Shown here: positions 52,871 through 62,951 of the stretch, piece after piece
Position numbering within the stretch: the stretch's first letter is position 1
Layout: each line of letters starts with the position of its first letter
Source of the DNA: Rebecca billardiae RCC1528
Taxonomy: Eukaryota > Haptophyta
Direction: 5' to 3'
Length of the DNA stretch: 64,000 bases
NCBI GenBank assembly: GCA_965240325.2
Contig: OZ251236.1
Span: forward strand, 186,001-250,000
Notes under the pieces: model-generated
Told to the model about the DNA's origin: nothing
Seen by the model: only the letters and a program-made list of their open reading frames with translations
Databases searched by the model: none
Made by a program: the position numbers and the translations under genes

Positions 52871-54202
52871 GGAGCTCGGTCGACCAAGTTGGCACTGGGG
52901 CTCGGCGCCGCCTGCGGACGTCGAAGAGTCACGCCATTTTCTTCCCCATCCGGAATATCAGCGCATCTGCGGACAGCTTCCAATAAAAGCCGGTGTGCTG
53001 TTCATCTTTGTCCCAGCAGAACTCTTCGCGTGGACGTGCGGCGCGGCACGATGCTGTTTCGCTAACAGCCCCCCCGACCGGACAAAAACTTTATGGCCAG
53101 TTCTTCATCATACATTGACTCACTTTGAATCATCAGCTATAGCTGATTCCGAGTGCACTCACTGCACAGCTTCGTGAGCAGCTCAGGTCCAGGAATAAAC
53201 AGGTGGATGCGGGTCGACTGCCGGATGGGGCCGCAATGCAATCGGCGGGGGTATCATCACGCGGGGGCGCTCTCGGCTCTCGCCTCTCGCGCGGGATCAA
53301 TTAGAGCCAGGCCCAGCTAGAGGCTTCGCGCGGCTCATAACGCCCGATTCGCCGACGAGGAAAGGCAAGAAAGCGTGTATATAGAGCGGCGGCTTTGGCG
53401 GGCGCTCTGGGACCACCGGCCGCCGCCGTAGGCTACGACCCACGTCATCAATCAATCATATCATCGTCGCATCCGCGCCACGCGTGGACTAATTCTATAT
53501 GCGATATTTAAAGACACAGGCACGAGGGCGCAGCTCTCCTGATTCGTCTGTAGTGGTACTGGTCGAAGCTTGCAGCAGTGGCAGTGGTGTGAGCAAAACC
53601 GCGCCGCCCCCGGGTAGTATGCCTGCGGCGCATAGTATGCCATATCCGGACGGTCCGCGCGGCACGTTATTTATGCCACGTGCCACCGCCGCGGTACGTC
53701 CGCGCATGCGCCGCGCATATAGATCTTATTAAATTGATATGCAGCTTGTGATATATGGCGGTGCCCGGGCGGCTGATATGCCGCGCTTATTACATATATA
53801 TATTAAATTGATCGACTGACAGTGACGAGTTCATCTGATTGCGCCCGCCTCCGCCGCCGCGAGTCCGCCGCGGACTCGGATGGCAACGCGCTGCTGGCCG
53901 GGCGGGCGCCTACTGTTAGTGCGGCCGCGCAGTAGCTAGTACGCTGTGGGCTGCCAGCATGATGACGCAGGTTCAGCATGATGACATATCATCATCAGTC
54001 ATGTGACGTCAGGCGGCGTGCACCAACGCAGACCGTGTCCGTGACGGACTCGCTCGCTACTCTCGCTAGCTGAGTTACTCTCCCGAACCGCCAATACTAG
54101 TGAGTATTCAATCGAATAACGACGCGGCGCTACGGGCAGGCGGCCCGCCTCAGGACGCTGGCTGCTCGGCTGCCGCGCGGCCCCGCGCGTGCTGTCAGTC
54201 GG
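52871..54202. other. 1.3-kb intergenic region
   Basis: 5' flank of the ConA-like gene on the left. It contains copy 2 of the ~100-bp dispersed repeat (53490-53595), AT-rich tracts (53710-53815) and no recognisable gene. The 3' end of the macro-like gene begins at 54203. Confidence 0.5.
53490..53595 (+). repeat. ~100-bp dispersed repeat, copy 2
   Basis: Matches 28957-29055: from ATTTAAAGACACAGGCACGA to GCAGTGGCAGTGGTGTGAG I see no difference. The 5' edge differs slightly (ATTCTATATGCGATATTTAA here, ATTCTATGATTTAA there). The flanks on both sides are unrelated. Confidence 0.85.
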
Positions 54203-55360
54203 CTAGTAGCAGCCAGCGTGGCGGGCGAGCCGCTGCAAGAACGAATCCTTATCGTCGCCACCCACACGCGATGAAGCTGCGGCGGGGCCGCCCGCGGGTG
54301 ACGCCGCCCGCGGCGCTGTGCCAGAGGGCGCAGATGCGGTTGCAGCCTCGGCTGGGCGAAGATGCGCGGCCACCTCTCGCTCGAGTTTGGCGAATGCCCG
54401 CGGTGGTGAGCCCATGTAGTGCACGAGCTTCACGTCGATGGGCTGGTGCGCATGCCGCAAAAGTGCGCGCTGCAGCGCGCTCGCGATCCACTCGTTCGGA
54501 TTGCCGAACGCGCCGCCACCCATGCACGTCAGGTAGACGGTGGCCCGACCCGTGGGCTGCCGTGCGGCGACGATCGACCCCACCGCGAGCGTCGCGTCAT
54601 ACGCGGCCTCCAGGCACACGGATGCGAGCGGCGCCCAGTCGCGCAGCGGGGTGCCCCGCGCGTAGGCGATCGGGAGCGCCGACGCAAAGACCTGCGTGAC
54701 GCAGTGACGGCCGCCGCGGACGGCGGTCGACCAGTGCACGCCGACACGCGTGGCGAGCGTCGCCTGCTCGGCGAGGGCGGGGTCGGCCTGCAGGCGGCTC
54801 GCCACGTCAGCCATCGAGCCGGGCGCACTCGGCAGGCAGTAGCCATTCTGCATGCGCCACGCGCCGCGGCCGACGATTGGGGCGACGTCTCGCAGCAGGT
54901 CGATCTGGCGGCCGGGCCCGCCCCCCTGGCCGGTGCCGTTGACGAGGTAGTTTCGGTACGCCAGCGCGCCGGGGCACGCGAGCGCGCACGCGGGGCCCTG
55001 CGTCGGATCGTCGACGTAGATCGTGACGCCGCGGTCTGGGCTCACACCAGGCCCGACCATCTCGAGGCAGTTGAACTGCGAGGCCGCCTGGAAGACGGCG
55101 TCGGGGTGCTTCATGTGCAAGGTGCGCACATCCGCCGTGATGTTGGCGAAGCTGAGGCTCGTCGGCCCGGGCTCGCTCGGTAGCCGTGCCCGCAGCTCGC
55201 CGACGGACGGCGTCTCAAAGTCGCCGATTCGCGTGCGCCCCTTGGGGTGGACGAGCGTACGGCCGCCGTCTTCGAGGGCGAAGCGCGCCCGGTTGCGCGT
55301 GTAAGACGGCTGCTCGGCGAAGCCGAACGCCTCCTCAAACCACCCGTGAGCACCACCCAT
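54203..55360 (-). CDS. Macro-domain-like protein, function unknown
   Basis: 385 aa from ATG 55360. The central part carries segments of a macro-like family that I recall from diverse protists and bacteria: FQAASQFNCLEMVGPGVSPD, then DDPTQGPACALACPGALAYR, GGPGRQIDLL and MQNGYCLP. Near residue 285 is YLTCMGGGAFGNPNEWIASA; G-G-G-A-F-G-N is typical of macro folds that bind ADP-ribose-like ligands. The C-terminal ~60 residues are low in complexity. There is no signal peptide or membrane helix, so it is probably cytosolic or nuclear. The ligand is unknown. Its start is ~200 bp from the left end of the 398-bp-arm palindrome. Confidence 0.65.
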   Translation of the reverse strand: MGGAHGWFEEAFGFAEQPSYTRNRARFALEDGGRTLVHPKGRTRIGDFETPSVGELRARLPSEPGPTSLSFANITADVRTLHMKHPDAVFQAASQFNCLEMVGPGVSPDRGVTIYVDDPTQGPACALACPGALAYRNYLVNGTGQGGGPGRQIDLLRDVAPIVGRGAWRMQNGYCLPSAPGSMADVASRLQADPALAEQATLATRVGVHWSTAVRGGRHCVTQVFASALPIAYARGTPLRDWAPLASVCLEAAYDATLAVGSIVAARQPTGRATVYLTCMGGGAFGNPNEWIASALQRALLRHAHQPIDVKLVHYMGSPPRAFAKLEREVAAHLRPAEAATASAPSGTAPRAASPAGGPAAASSRVGGDDKDSFLQRLARHAGCY

Positions 55361-55556
55361 GAAGAATCACGAAGGGGCAAATCGCCCTTGCGTCCACAGC
55401 CGGGTCGACCGGGCGCGGACCGGTCGCGACTCGCCAGTCGCGAGCTGTGCGACAACAATGGCGGTCGACCCCAGCATCACGATGGACGAAAGAATCAGCG
55501 AGGCCCTTTTTCACTTCGGCCGCGAACGAGTGTGGCGCAGCCAGTGCAGCGTGCAG

Positions 55557-56674
55557 CCAAGGGGAGTCAGGGTACAGCACGTCCAGTTGGGCAGCAGCTG
55601 GAGCTTGGGTACAAAAGCTTCCCGCGGCGCAGCGGCACTCGCCGCCGCCGCCGCCGTCGAGGGGCGGTTGTGGCGCGCACGGCGTGAGCCGCTGCGGGCG
55701 CTGAGGTGCGCGCGACGGCGGCGCGCCCGGCGGCGCTGCTGTAGGAGGCCACTGCCCTCCTCTCTGCCCCGCGCGCTTCGCTCGTCGTCGCCGTCTCCGC
55801 GCCTGCGACTCAGCGCGCACGCGAGCGCCGCACCGCCCGGCAGCCGGGGCAATCTCAGCCGTGACTGCGCATGTGCGTCGCGACCTGGTCGGCCCAGCGC
55901 GCGAGGCGCGTGCGGGCGAGGTAGGGCCAGTATGGGCGCGCGCCATGCCGCCTCGACCTTGCGCCGGTGGGCATGTCGCGGGCCTTGCACCTCTGTCGAC
56001 GACGTTGACAAACAATGCGGCACCCAAGCGCAGACGTCAGTGTGCACGATCGAGGCAGTAGGCGTACAGACGCGATAGTTGCAGAGCCTTTTGTGATCAT
56101 GCGAGTCATACATTGTCAACGACTCTCGCCCAGGTCGTCTGCGCGCTGAACTGACGTTTTGACTGAGTGCCTCGAGATCGCCTCGACGATGGCCCGTGCA
56201 TTGCTTGAACACAGTCCAAGCGGCCAACCAGACACACGTGCTCAGTTCCCTGTTGTACGCTCTGATGGGCTTACTTGAGGCGGCATGGCGCGCGCCCATA
56301 CTGGCCCTACCTCGCCCGCACGCGCCTCGCGCGCTGGGCCGACCAGGTCGCGACGCACATGCGCAGTCACGGCTGAGATTGCCCCGGCTGCCGGGCGGTG
56401 CGGCGCTCGCGTGCGCGCTGAGTCGCAGGCGCGGAGACGGCGACGACGAGCGAAGCGCGCGGGGCAGAGAGGAGGGCAGTGGCCTCCTACAGCAGCGCCG
56501 CCGGGCGCGCCGCCGTCGCGCGCACCTCAGCGCCCGCAGCGGCTCACGCCGTGCGCGCCACAACCGCCCCTCGACGGCGGCGGCGGCGGCGAGTGCCGCT
56601 GCGCCGCGGGAAGCTTTTGTACCCAAGCTCCAGCTGCAGCCCAACTGGACGTGCTGTACCCTGACTCCCCTTGG
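55557..56674. mobile_element. 1.1-kb palindromic element with 398-bp arms
   Basis: Arms 55557-55954 and 56277-56674 are reverse complements of equal length. I noticed a single difference (CAGCAGCTGG vs CAGCTGCAGC context near 55602/56630). The ends read CCAAGGGGAGTCAGGG. TGCAG flanks both sides (55552-55556 and 56675-56679) and could be a 5-bp target duplication. The 322-bp spacer (55955-56276) has no gene. It lies between the macro-like gene and the antenna gene and ends 152 bp before the antenna start codon. Composition blocks (CTCCTCTCTG, GTCTCCGCGCC) resemble those in the 36-kb inverted element. Confidence 0.8.
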
Positions 56675-56825
56675 TGCAGCGGACTGTCACGCGCACGCAC
56701 GGAAGCTTCCCGTGCCCCGTCGCCAGGCGTCCGGGCGAAGACGCGCGCAGTTTTTTCAGCTTTGAAACTCGCGGCCGCGAGCCGGCAACGAGGATCCCTC
56801 GAGCCTCCACGTCCCGTCGTGCGAC

Positions 56826-58022
56826 ATGCTGGCTGTAATCACGTGCTGCGCATGCGCGCTCTCCACGCGCGCGCCGGTGGCGCGCCAGGCGACCATCCGC
56901 ATGTCGACGGCGCCGTCGACGTCGGGCGCTGAGACCGCGCCGGCGACGCCCAAGCCCGCGCCGACCCCGCCGCCGGCGATGCCGAGCATGGCAACGTACC
57001 GCGGGAACGGTGCGCGCCCGCGCGGAGAGTGGCCGACAGACGCGGGCTTCGGCAAGCACGCCGGGATGCCGCAGGCCGCGTTCTCCATGGCGCTCCCGCC
57101 CAAGGTCTCGATCGAGCTCCCCATCGGCGAGGAGCCGCAGTCGCTCGAGTTCGACATCCCGAGCTTCAGCCGGCCGCAGCTGCTCGACGGCACGCATGCG
57201 GGCGATTTCGGCTTCGACCCTCTCGGCCTTGCGACGGACGTGCCCACGCTGCACAAGTACCTGGAGGCGGAGGTGAAGCACGCGCGGTTGGCAATGCTCG
57301 CGGTCGCGGGCTGGGCCGGCGCCGAGCTCTTCGCCGAGGGCGGCCTCGCCGCGGGCGGGCGCGCGCCTTCGCTCCTCAACGGCCACTTGCTCACCTCTCT
57401 GCCCAACCTCGTCGGCACCGCGCTCGTGTTCGCGCTGATCGGCGTGATGGAGAACACGCGCGACTCGACGACGAGCGACGCGCTCCCGGCCGACGACGGC
57501 TCGTGCACGATGACGCAGTGGGTGCACTACCTTGACGGGCCGTACGTCCCGGGCTGCTACGAGTTTGACCCACTGGGTGCGCGCGCGCGCGCCGAGCGGC
57601 GGCGGCCGTCCCCCCCCCCCTGCGGCGGCGCGCCCACTGCGGCGGCGGCCGTGCGGTTGGGAGAGCAGACCGTACGGGGGTGGGTGGCGCGCTCGGTCAT
57701 CCGACCCCACGCCTGCATACCCAACCCCTCGCGGCGCTCCTACTGCCGCCGTCCTGTGGGCGCGCACTCACCGCCCGCCGCCCCCGTGCGCACGCGCCGT
57801 GCCCCCGCAGGCCTGTACGGTCTGCTCGGCACGACAGCCGCGGGCCGACGCTCGATGCGCGAGCTTGAGGTGCAGCACGGCCGCGTCGCCATGCTCGCCA
57901 TCACGTGGTGGGCGCTGGCTGAGCCGCTGACTCACACCGCCATCACCAGCTCCAACGCGATTTTCTTCAAACCGACGCCGGTGGTGATCTGGGACTTTGT
58001 CCAGGGGCTGGTGAAGCACTAG
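56826..58022 (+). CDS. Light-harvesting chlorophyll-binding protein (FCP/Lhc type)
   Basis: Two exons, 56826-57576 and 57811-58022, 320 aa. The 234-bp intron (GTGCGC...CGCAG, phase 1) splits the second FDPLG motif and splices to EFDPLGLYGLLG. Helix 1 (~146-170, EAEVKHARLAMLAVAGW) and helix 3 (~265-290, ELEVQHGRVAMLAITWW) carry the paired E-x-x-(H/N)-x-R chlorophyll-binding motif. A middle helix lies at ~193-210 (GTALVFALIGVMENTRD). GDFGFDPLGL before helix 1 is the usual Lhc entry motif. The N-terminus (LAVITCCACALSTRAPVARQ) could be a bipartite plastid signal. It binds chlorophyll and carotenoid in the thylakoid membrane. It is longer than most FCPs (~200 aa) because of a long N-terminal region. 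Confidence 0.93.
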   Translation: MLAVITCCACALSTRAPVARQATIRMSTAPSTSGAETAPATPKPAPTPPPAMPSMATYRGNGARPRGEWPTDAGFGKHAGMPQAAFSMALPPKVSIELPIGEEPQSLEFDIPSFSRPQLLDGTHAGDFGFDPLGLATDVPTLHKYLEAEVKHARLAMLAVAGWAGAELFAEGGLAAGGRAPSLLNGHLLTSLPNLVGTALVFALIGVMENTRDSTTSDALPADDGSCTMTQWVHYLDGPYVPGCYEFDPLGARARAERRRPSPPPCGGAPTAAAAVRLGEQTVRGWVARSVIRPHACIPNPSRRSYCRRPVGAHSPPAAPVRTRRAPAGLYGLLGTTAAGRRSMRELEVQHGRVAMLAITWWALAEPLTHTAITSSNAIFFKPTPVVIWDFVQGLVKH

Positions 58023-59600
58023 GACTGACGAAACAGTAGGCAGCGCGACGCGCATGATGGGGGCATGGCGAGCATGGCGAGCATGGGCGCGGCTGCGGGG
58101 CCACTGGCCGAGACCTCGCGACCGCCCGCCGCCTCGCCGCGTGACGCGCGCCCTCTCGCCCTCGGGTGACCGGTGACGGGTCTGTATAGGCAGTATATAA
58201 GACCCACATGAGAGTAGATTGAGGTGGGGGCCGCGTTGATAAACGCGTGAGGTGACTAGGTCACACCCCCGAAGCCGTCCAGGATGCGACGCCGACCAGA
58301 AAGGACTCGCCGAATGAGTCGCCGATGATTCGAGCAACTACGCCGACACTCGACAGAAGCCGACCGCCTAGACGCCGAAGAGGAAGTACTCGATGGAGCA
58401 CGTAGATAGACCGCAGGCGCTGGCAGCCGACGCCCTCCCCCAACGCAAGTTTGGGCCGAGCGCGGCGCCGCAGGGGGCAGAGGCCTCGAGGGCCTCCACC
58501 CAGAAGGAGGTGTGGAATGCCACACCCCGTAGGGGTGGTGGCCGGGGGCCCGAAGAGGCCGAGGCCGCCGAAGGGGTAGCGCGAGGACCGAAGGCGGCAG
58601 AGGCCCAGAGGGGCTCCCCGCAGGATTGTGTGAGGACGAACCCGACGGTAAGTGCGACGAGTAGGCACAAAGACATGCGCGGCGGCGGCGGCGCAGGCGG
58701 GAAGCAGGCGCGAGACACGCACGCGCACGCGTAGCGTCAGATAAGGTAGCAGGTCGCATCCCCACACACAGCAGTGCACTGCAGACTGCAGAGGAGGCGG
58801 CAGAGAAGGAGAGAGCAGCACCCACCCGCCAGGCGATGAAGGCAAGCGAGACTGCGAAGCGTGAGAAGATTGCAGACGGGGACGCCTGGGAGCGGTTCCG
58901 AGGCGCCCCCATCGAAAGCAGAGCATGCGGAGATTGCAGACGGGGACGCCTCGAAGCGGTTCCGAGGCGCCCCCATCGAAAGCAGAGCATGAGAAGATTG
59001 CAGACGGGGACGCCCCGAAGCGGTTCCGAGGCGCCCCCATCGAAAGCAGAGCATGGGACGATTGCAGACGGGGACGCCTCGAAGCGGTTCCGAGGCGCCC
59101 CCATCGAAAGCAGAGAGCACCCGGAGGGGTCCGAGGTGCCCTCGCAGAGAGCAGAAGCGACAGACAGCCCGATCGCGCGTTGGCAGCAAGCAGGGCAGGT
59201 GCACGAGTGGAGAGAGCGAGGGCTGAGGGCGGCCTACCGCCGACGCACACGCACCTGGAAGAAACAACTCCCAGAGGAGGGGCAGCCACCAGCGCCGCGG
59301 TGACCCAGCAGCCACGCCGGCCGCCGAGCCGCGGGTGCAGCCAGCGAGCGCGCGCAGAGAGGCGCATCGCTTGCCCGAAGCTACTGCGCGGATCCGCGCC
59401 CTGACCCCCTGTCCGGGCCTGGCTCGGCTTGACGACCGGAAAACCTTCGGGCAGCCGGACCCGGGCTGCCAGCCCGCCCTCATGAGGGCTACCGAGTACC
59501 GGACCCGGTGAGTTATACCCGCATAACCGAGCGGTTATACAACCATATATGTATATATATATATATGCGGGCGGGTAATAATGTCGCGGGGCGAGTCACT
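58023..59600. other. Intergenic region with GC-rich repeats, no clear gene
   Basis: Long frames occur on both strands, but they follow the 64-bp repeat and biased composition and show no family features. It contains the 64-bp tandem array at 58868-59123. At 59451-59471 there is a GGCAGCC/GGCTGCC stem. It could be transcribed non-coding DNA. Confidence 0.45.
58868..59123 (+). repeat. 64-bp tandem repeat, 4 units
   Basis: GATTGCAGACGGGGACGCC begins at 58868, 58932, 58996 and 59060, exactly 64 bp apart, each followed by GCGGTTCCGAGGCGCCCCCA and TCGAAAGCAGAG. As 64 is not a multiple of 3, the array cycles through all three frames. Confidence 0.92.
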
Positions 59601-59693
59601 AGTCAGGAACTCTTAGTAGCAGCGCAGCTCTGGTGCAGCAGAGTAATAGCGTGCATGAAATAGTAGTATATATATATATTAATTATATATATC

Positions 59694-59697
<4 letters not shown>

Positions 59698-59766
<69 letters not shown>
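59698..59766. repeat. (TA)n microsatellite
   Basis: About 35 TA units, then GATGATGATGATGACG. Shorter TA runs precede it at ~59556 and ~59668. Confidence 0.95.
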
Positions 59767-59771
<5 letters not shown>

Positions 59772-59949
59772 ATGATGATGACGATTCGGACGGCCGGGGC
59801 CCAGTCAGCAGTGCTATTCGAGCGGACTGCTGAGTGCTGGCGGCACAACGTCAACGGTATATACTCGTCGGTAGAATAACTACGAGTCCCGCGCGGGCCG
59901 CACACTGACACGGTCACAGGCACAGTACCGTGTCGCTACGGCACCGTGC

Positions 59950-60924
59950 TCAGAGCACCGCGACTAGAGCAACTCTGCTGGCTCCTGCGCAGCCACCTCG
60001 GCAGGGCGCGGCAGGTTGCTCACGACCAGCGCGCCGACGAGGAGCGCCGAGCCCACCGCCAGGCAGCCGTACGCCGCCAGGCGGAGCGGGTTTCCTGTGC
60101 CGCGCGTGCCGAGCGTTGGCATGATGGACGGCAGCCGGCGTCTCTGCCTTTGCGTCCTCATCATAAGGCCCTGTCCCCATAATTTCTTGCACGATGCCGC
60201 GCACGGGCTCGAGCCCCTTCTTGATGGCGAGCAGCAGGCTCTGACTATCGCCTGCGATGGTGGTGCCGGTGGCCCCCGCATCGCAGTCCTTCTCGAGCTG
60301 GGCGTACTCGGTCATGGCAGCCGGCTCGCCGCCGGCGCTGACGCCCGATGCAATGGCCTGCACGGCGGAGGGCACGCGCGGTGCGTGCGGGTGGCGGTCA
60401 GCAAGCGGCGTGCGCGTGCGCGTGTGCGGCATACGGACGAGGTCCACCCCCTCCCTCCCTTCCGCCGCACGGTGCGCTCGCGCGCACACCTGCCACTTGG
60501 CCATGCAGCCGGCGGGCGCCTGGCAGGTGGCCTTCATCGCGCCATCCGGGGTGATCGCCCCGGATGGCGGGCTGGGCAGGCCGAGAGACACCACGCCATC
60601 GCGGATCGGGTCGAGGCACGGGTCACAGAAGAAGCCGAGGCCATCCTTCGCCAGCAACAGCTTGTTCTTGGTCTCCTCGTCGGCCATTGACGACATCGTC
60701 TCGAGCATGCCCGGGATGCCCGAGCAGTCAACCTCGCTGTCTTGCTTGCAGACGTCCTGGAGGATTCTGCTCAGGGGCACCATGGGCTCGTCCCCGTACC
60801 CGGTGATGGGGGGACAATACGCGTCCTGCGCCGCCACCGCCGCGCACAAGGTCGCGAGGATAGTCGTGAGCAGAGCGTGTCGACCACATCCTGCCGTACC
60901 GACGACGGTGAACTGCAGGGCCAA
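59950..60924 (-). CDS. Secreted or membrane-anchored Cys-rich protein
   Basis: Exon 1 up to 60490, intron 60358-60489 (132 bp, GTGTGC...GCAG, phase 0), exon 2 from 60357. The first codon at 60924 is TTG. The true start is therefore not settled, and an upstream exon joined at the AG before 60907 is possible. A signal peptide is visible (ALLTTILATLCAAVAA). The mature part has regularly spaced Cys (DAYCPP, VCKQDSEVDC, FFCDPCLDP, ATCQAPAGC), probably disulphide-bonded. The frame that ends at 59950 loses protein character after residue ~270. The frame shifted by one base gives a membrane helix (LAVGSALLVGALVVSNL) and a stop at 59964. A missed intron, a frameshift or an error near 60170-60215 would join them. 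Family unknown. Confidence 0.5.
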   Translation of the reverse strand: MALQFTVVGTAGCGRHALLTTILATLCAAVAAQDAYCPPITGYGDEPMVPLSRILQDVCKQDSEVDCSGIPGMLETMSSMADEETKNKLLLAKDGLGFFCDPCLDPIRDGVVSLGLPSPPSGAITPDGAMKATCQAPAGCMAKWQVCARAHRAAEGREGVDLVRMPHTRTRTPLADRHPHAPRVPSAVQAIASGVSAGGEPAAMTEYAQLEKDCDAGATGTTIAGDSQSLLLAIKKGLEPVRGIVQEIMGTGPYDEDAKAETPAAVHHANARHARHRKPAPPGGVRLPGGGLGAPRRRAGREQPAAPCRGGCAGASRVALVAVL

Positions 60925-61005
60925 TACATACTGTGTCTCTTATTCTTAGTATACATAACTGTACAAGGCCCGAAAGCTGGTACTACTATTAGATATAGTA
61001 ATATA

Positions 61006-61008
61006 TAG

Positions 61009-61047
<39 letters not shown>

Positions 61048-61150
61048 CGACGTGGTATGCAACGGGGAGGCGTCAGAGTCAGCAAGCTGTAGCAGCAGAT
61101 CGAGCAGCAGAGACAAACACCAGGATCAGCGCTCCTCGCCGTCGTCCGAG
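61006..61150 (+). repeat. (TA)n run and dispersed repeat family, copy C
   Basis: TA dinucleotides at ~61012-61043 pass into TATTAACGACGTGGTATGCA and GAGTCAGCAAGCTGTAGCAG. From 61044 to ~61150 this follows the copy at 31412-31535, with a few deletions. Confidence 0.8.
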
Positions 61151-61170
61151 GGACCACGACCGAACTCGTG

Positions 61171-61249
61171 CCAGAGGAGGTGGGGGTCGCACTGGCACCT
61201 CCTCTGGCCGACCCCCACCTCCTCTGGGGCTCCAGAGGAGGTGGGGGTC
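61171..61249. repeat. Cluster of 18-bp direct and inverted repeats
   Basis: CCAGAGGAGGTGGGGGTC occurs at 61171-61188 and 61232-61249. Its reverse complement is at 61210-61227 and a shorter inverted copy (CACCTCCTCTGG) at 61196-61207. The set could fold into alternative hairpins. Confidence 0.88.
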
Positions 61250-61250
61250 A

Positions 61251-62649
61251 GTGGCGCCGCGGCTGGGAGGCGCGGGGCCGACGCGGGTGCGTGCCGCGAG
61301 CCCTCGTCTCGGGCGCGCATCACCGCGTGCACAGCGCGCGCGGGCGCCCTGGCGCGCGCGCATCGCCTGCGTGCACTGAGTGAGCCTCGATCTCCCGCTG
61401 CGCGCTGCCTCGAACGCGCATCGCCACTCGCACGCGCAGGCCTGCCGCGCACGGCTTGGGCTTTTCAGCACCGGCTGGCGGCGGCGCGCCGGGTGAGGGC
61501 TCGGCCGGTGATGCGGCCTTCGCCCTGGCCGAGACTTGGCGGAGGCGTGGGTAGTGCCATCGCCTGCCCGGATCCCGGGCCTCGCCGTCAGAGTGTACAC
61601 GCGAGGCGCGCTGTCGTGGTCGACAGGTGAGGCGGTGCGCGCTCGCCCTCGAGCGGGCAGCGGACGTACCGGCAGGCGCGCGCGAGCACAGCGGGGCTGT
61701 CGAGCTGCTCCCGGCTGGGTAGATCGACGGCGCATGCCCTGGCCCTGGTCTGGGAGGCCTGCGCGGGTTCGGAGACCGGTGAACGCTCGGCGCGGACCCA
61801 TGTCTTGCCGGGCACGGTTGCGCGACAGCTCGGCAGCCAGTCTCGATGATGAGTGGCATCAGAGCGCTTGCCGGCGTGCTGGCAGGCTCAACCGCCGGGC
61901 CGATGCCCACGCCTTGGCCGGGATGCGACCAGCTCCCGAGTCCTCCGCAGCCGCCTGCCGCCGTCGACCCGCCGCCCAAGGCCCGCGGCCGGCGGGCCGC
62001 GCTGTCCGATAGCCCGCGGCACGCAGCAGGCCGCAGGACGCGCTGCGTCAGCGCGAGAGGGCTGAGTTCGTGAGGGATACTGTATCCTCAACACGTCTGG
62101 AAGAGTTCTAGGAGCTGACGCAGGTTCACGGACCGTAGGCTGCTCGTCATTCGTCCCGCGACCCGGCAGCGGGCAGCATCAGGCTCAGCTTCCCAGTCGT
62201 CGGCTGACGACTTGCTGACAATCAATCCTTGATCGCGGTCCTTCAGCTGCGAGCGCCCGGCGCCATCGTGCCCGGCGCCGGCTGGCTGCCGACGACAGCG
62301 ACCTGAGACGGCCGGACGGTGGTGCATCGGGCCTGCTCATGGCCGCGTCCGAATGTACGTGGCGCCGAGCGCGCCACGGCCGGTCGTTCTATGCGATAGA
62401 TCCGCCGCACTAGCCTAGGGCCGCACCGCCGGCCACCGGACACCCGCACGAGGGTGTCGGGTGTCCTCGCGGTCGCGCCTCAAGTTGGGCGAGGAGGAAG
62501 CCGGCAGCCTTTCGTCGGGAGTTCGACTGAGAAATCGGAGCGTGGCCTTCCAGGGGCGTTCCCCGCATCGGTCATACGCCAAATTGAACCGTCTTCCTAT
62601 TGGAACGGGCTTCGTCCATTTGAAGCGGGTACATTGAATACGGAAAAAG
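61251..62649. other. Intergenic, GC-rich, no gene recognised
   Basis: Several frames of 100-240 codons are open on both strands. Their Arg/Ala/Pro/Ser make-up is what GC-rich non-coding DNA gives here, and none has motifs, signal peptides or helices. Confidence 0.45.
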
Positions 62650-62676
62650 GCAAAGCCCCCCCAGGGGGGGCTTTGC
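62650..62676. terminator. Intrinsic-terminator-like hairpin
   Basis: GCAAAGCCCCCCC, one A, then GGGGGGGCTTTGC: a perfect 13-bp stem with a 1-base centre, preceded by AAAAAG and followed by TTTTC. In bacteria this would be read as a Rho-independent terminator. In a nuclear genome its role is unclear; it could be chance, a replication or transcription block, or a trace of acquired DNA. Confidence 0.45.
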
Positions 62677-62951
62677 TTTTCGGGAGCGTGTGGCAGGATC
62701 CCGGGAACGCCCTTGGGAAGGCGATGGCCGCTGAGGCCACAGCCAATCAGAAGAGGCCTTCATGAGATGCGGGGAGATCTCTTTCACTCTTTTGGTGCGC
62801 AGCGGCGGCGGCGGCCGGTGGCCACGGGCTCGCTTGTTCACCAATCCACGATGGCGCGGGACCTCCTCCACGAGGGCCTCGCTTGACCAGTGACCTTGCA
62901 GCCCCAAGGCCGCCGAGCGGACCTCCTAGACGCCTGCCGCACGCCGGCAGG

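Noticed and set aside
61079-61979. Minus-strand frames of 219-240 codons as a gene
   Set aside because: No motif, helix, signal or conserved-looking block; the composition matches shadow frames.
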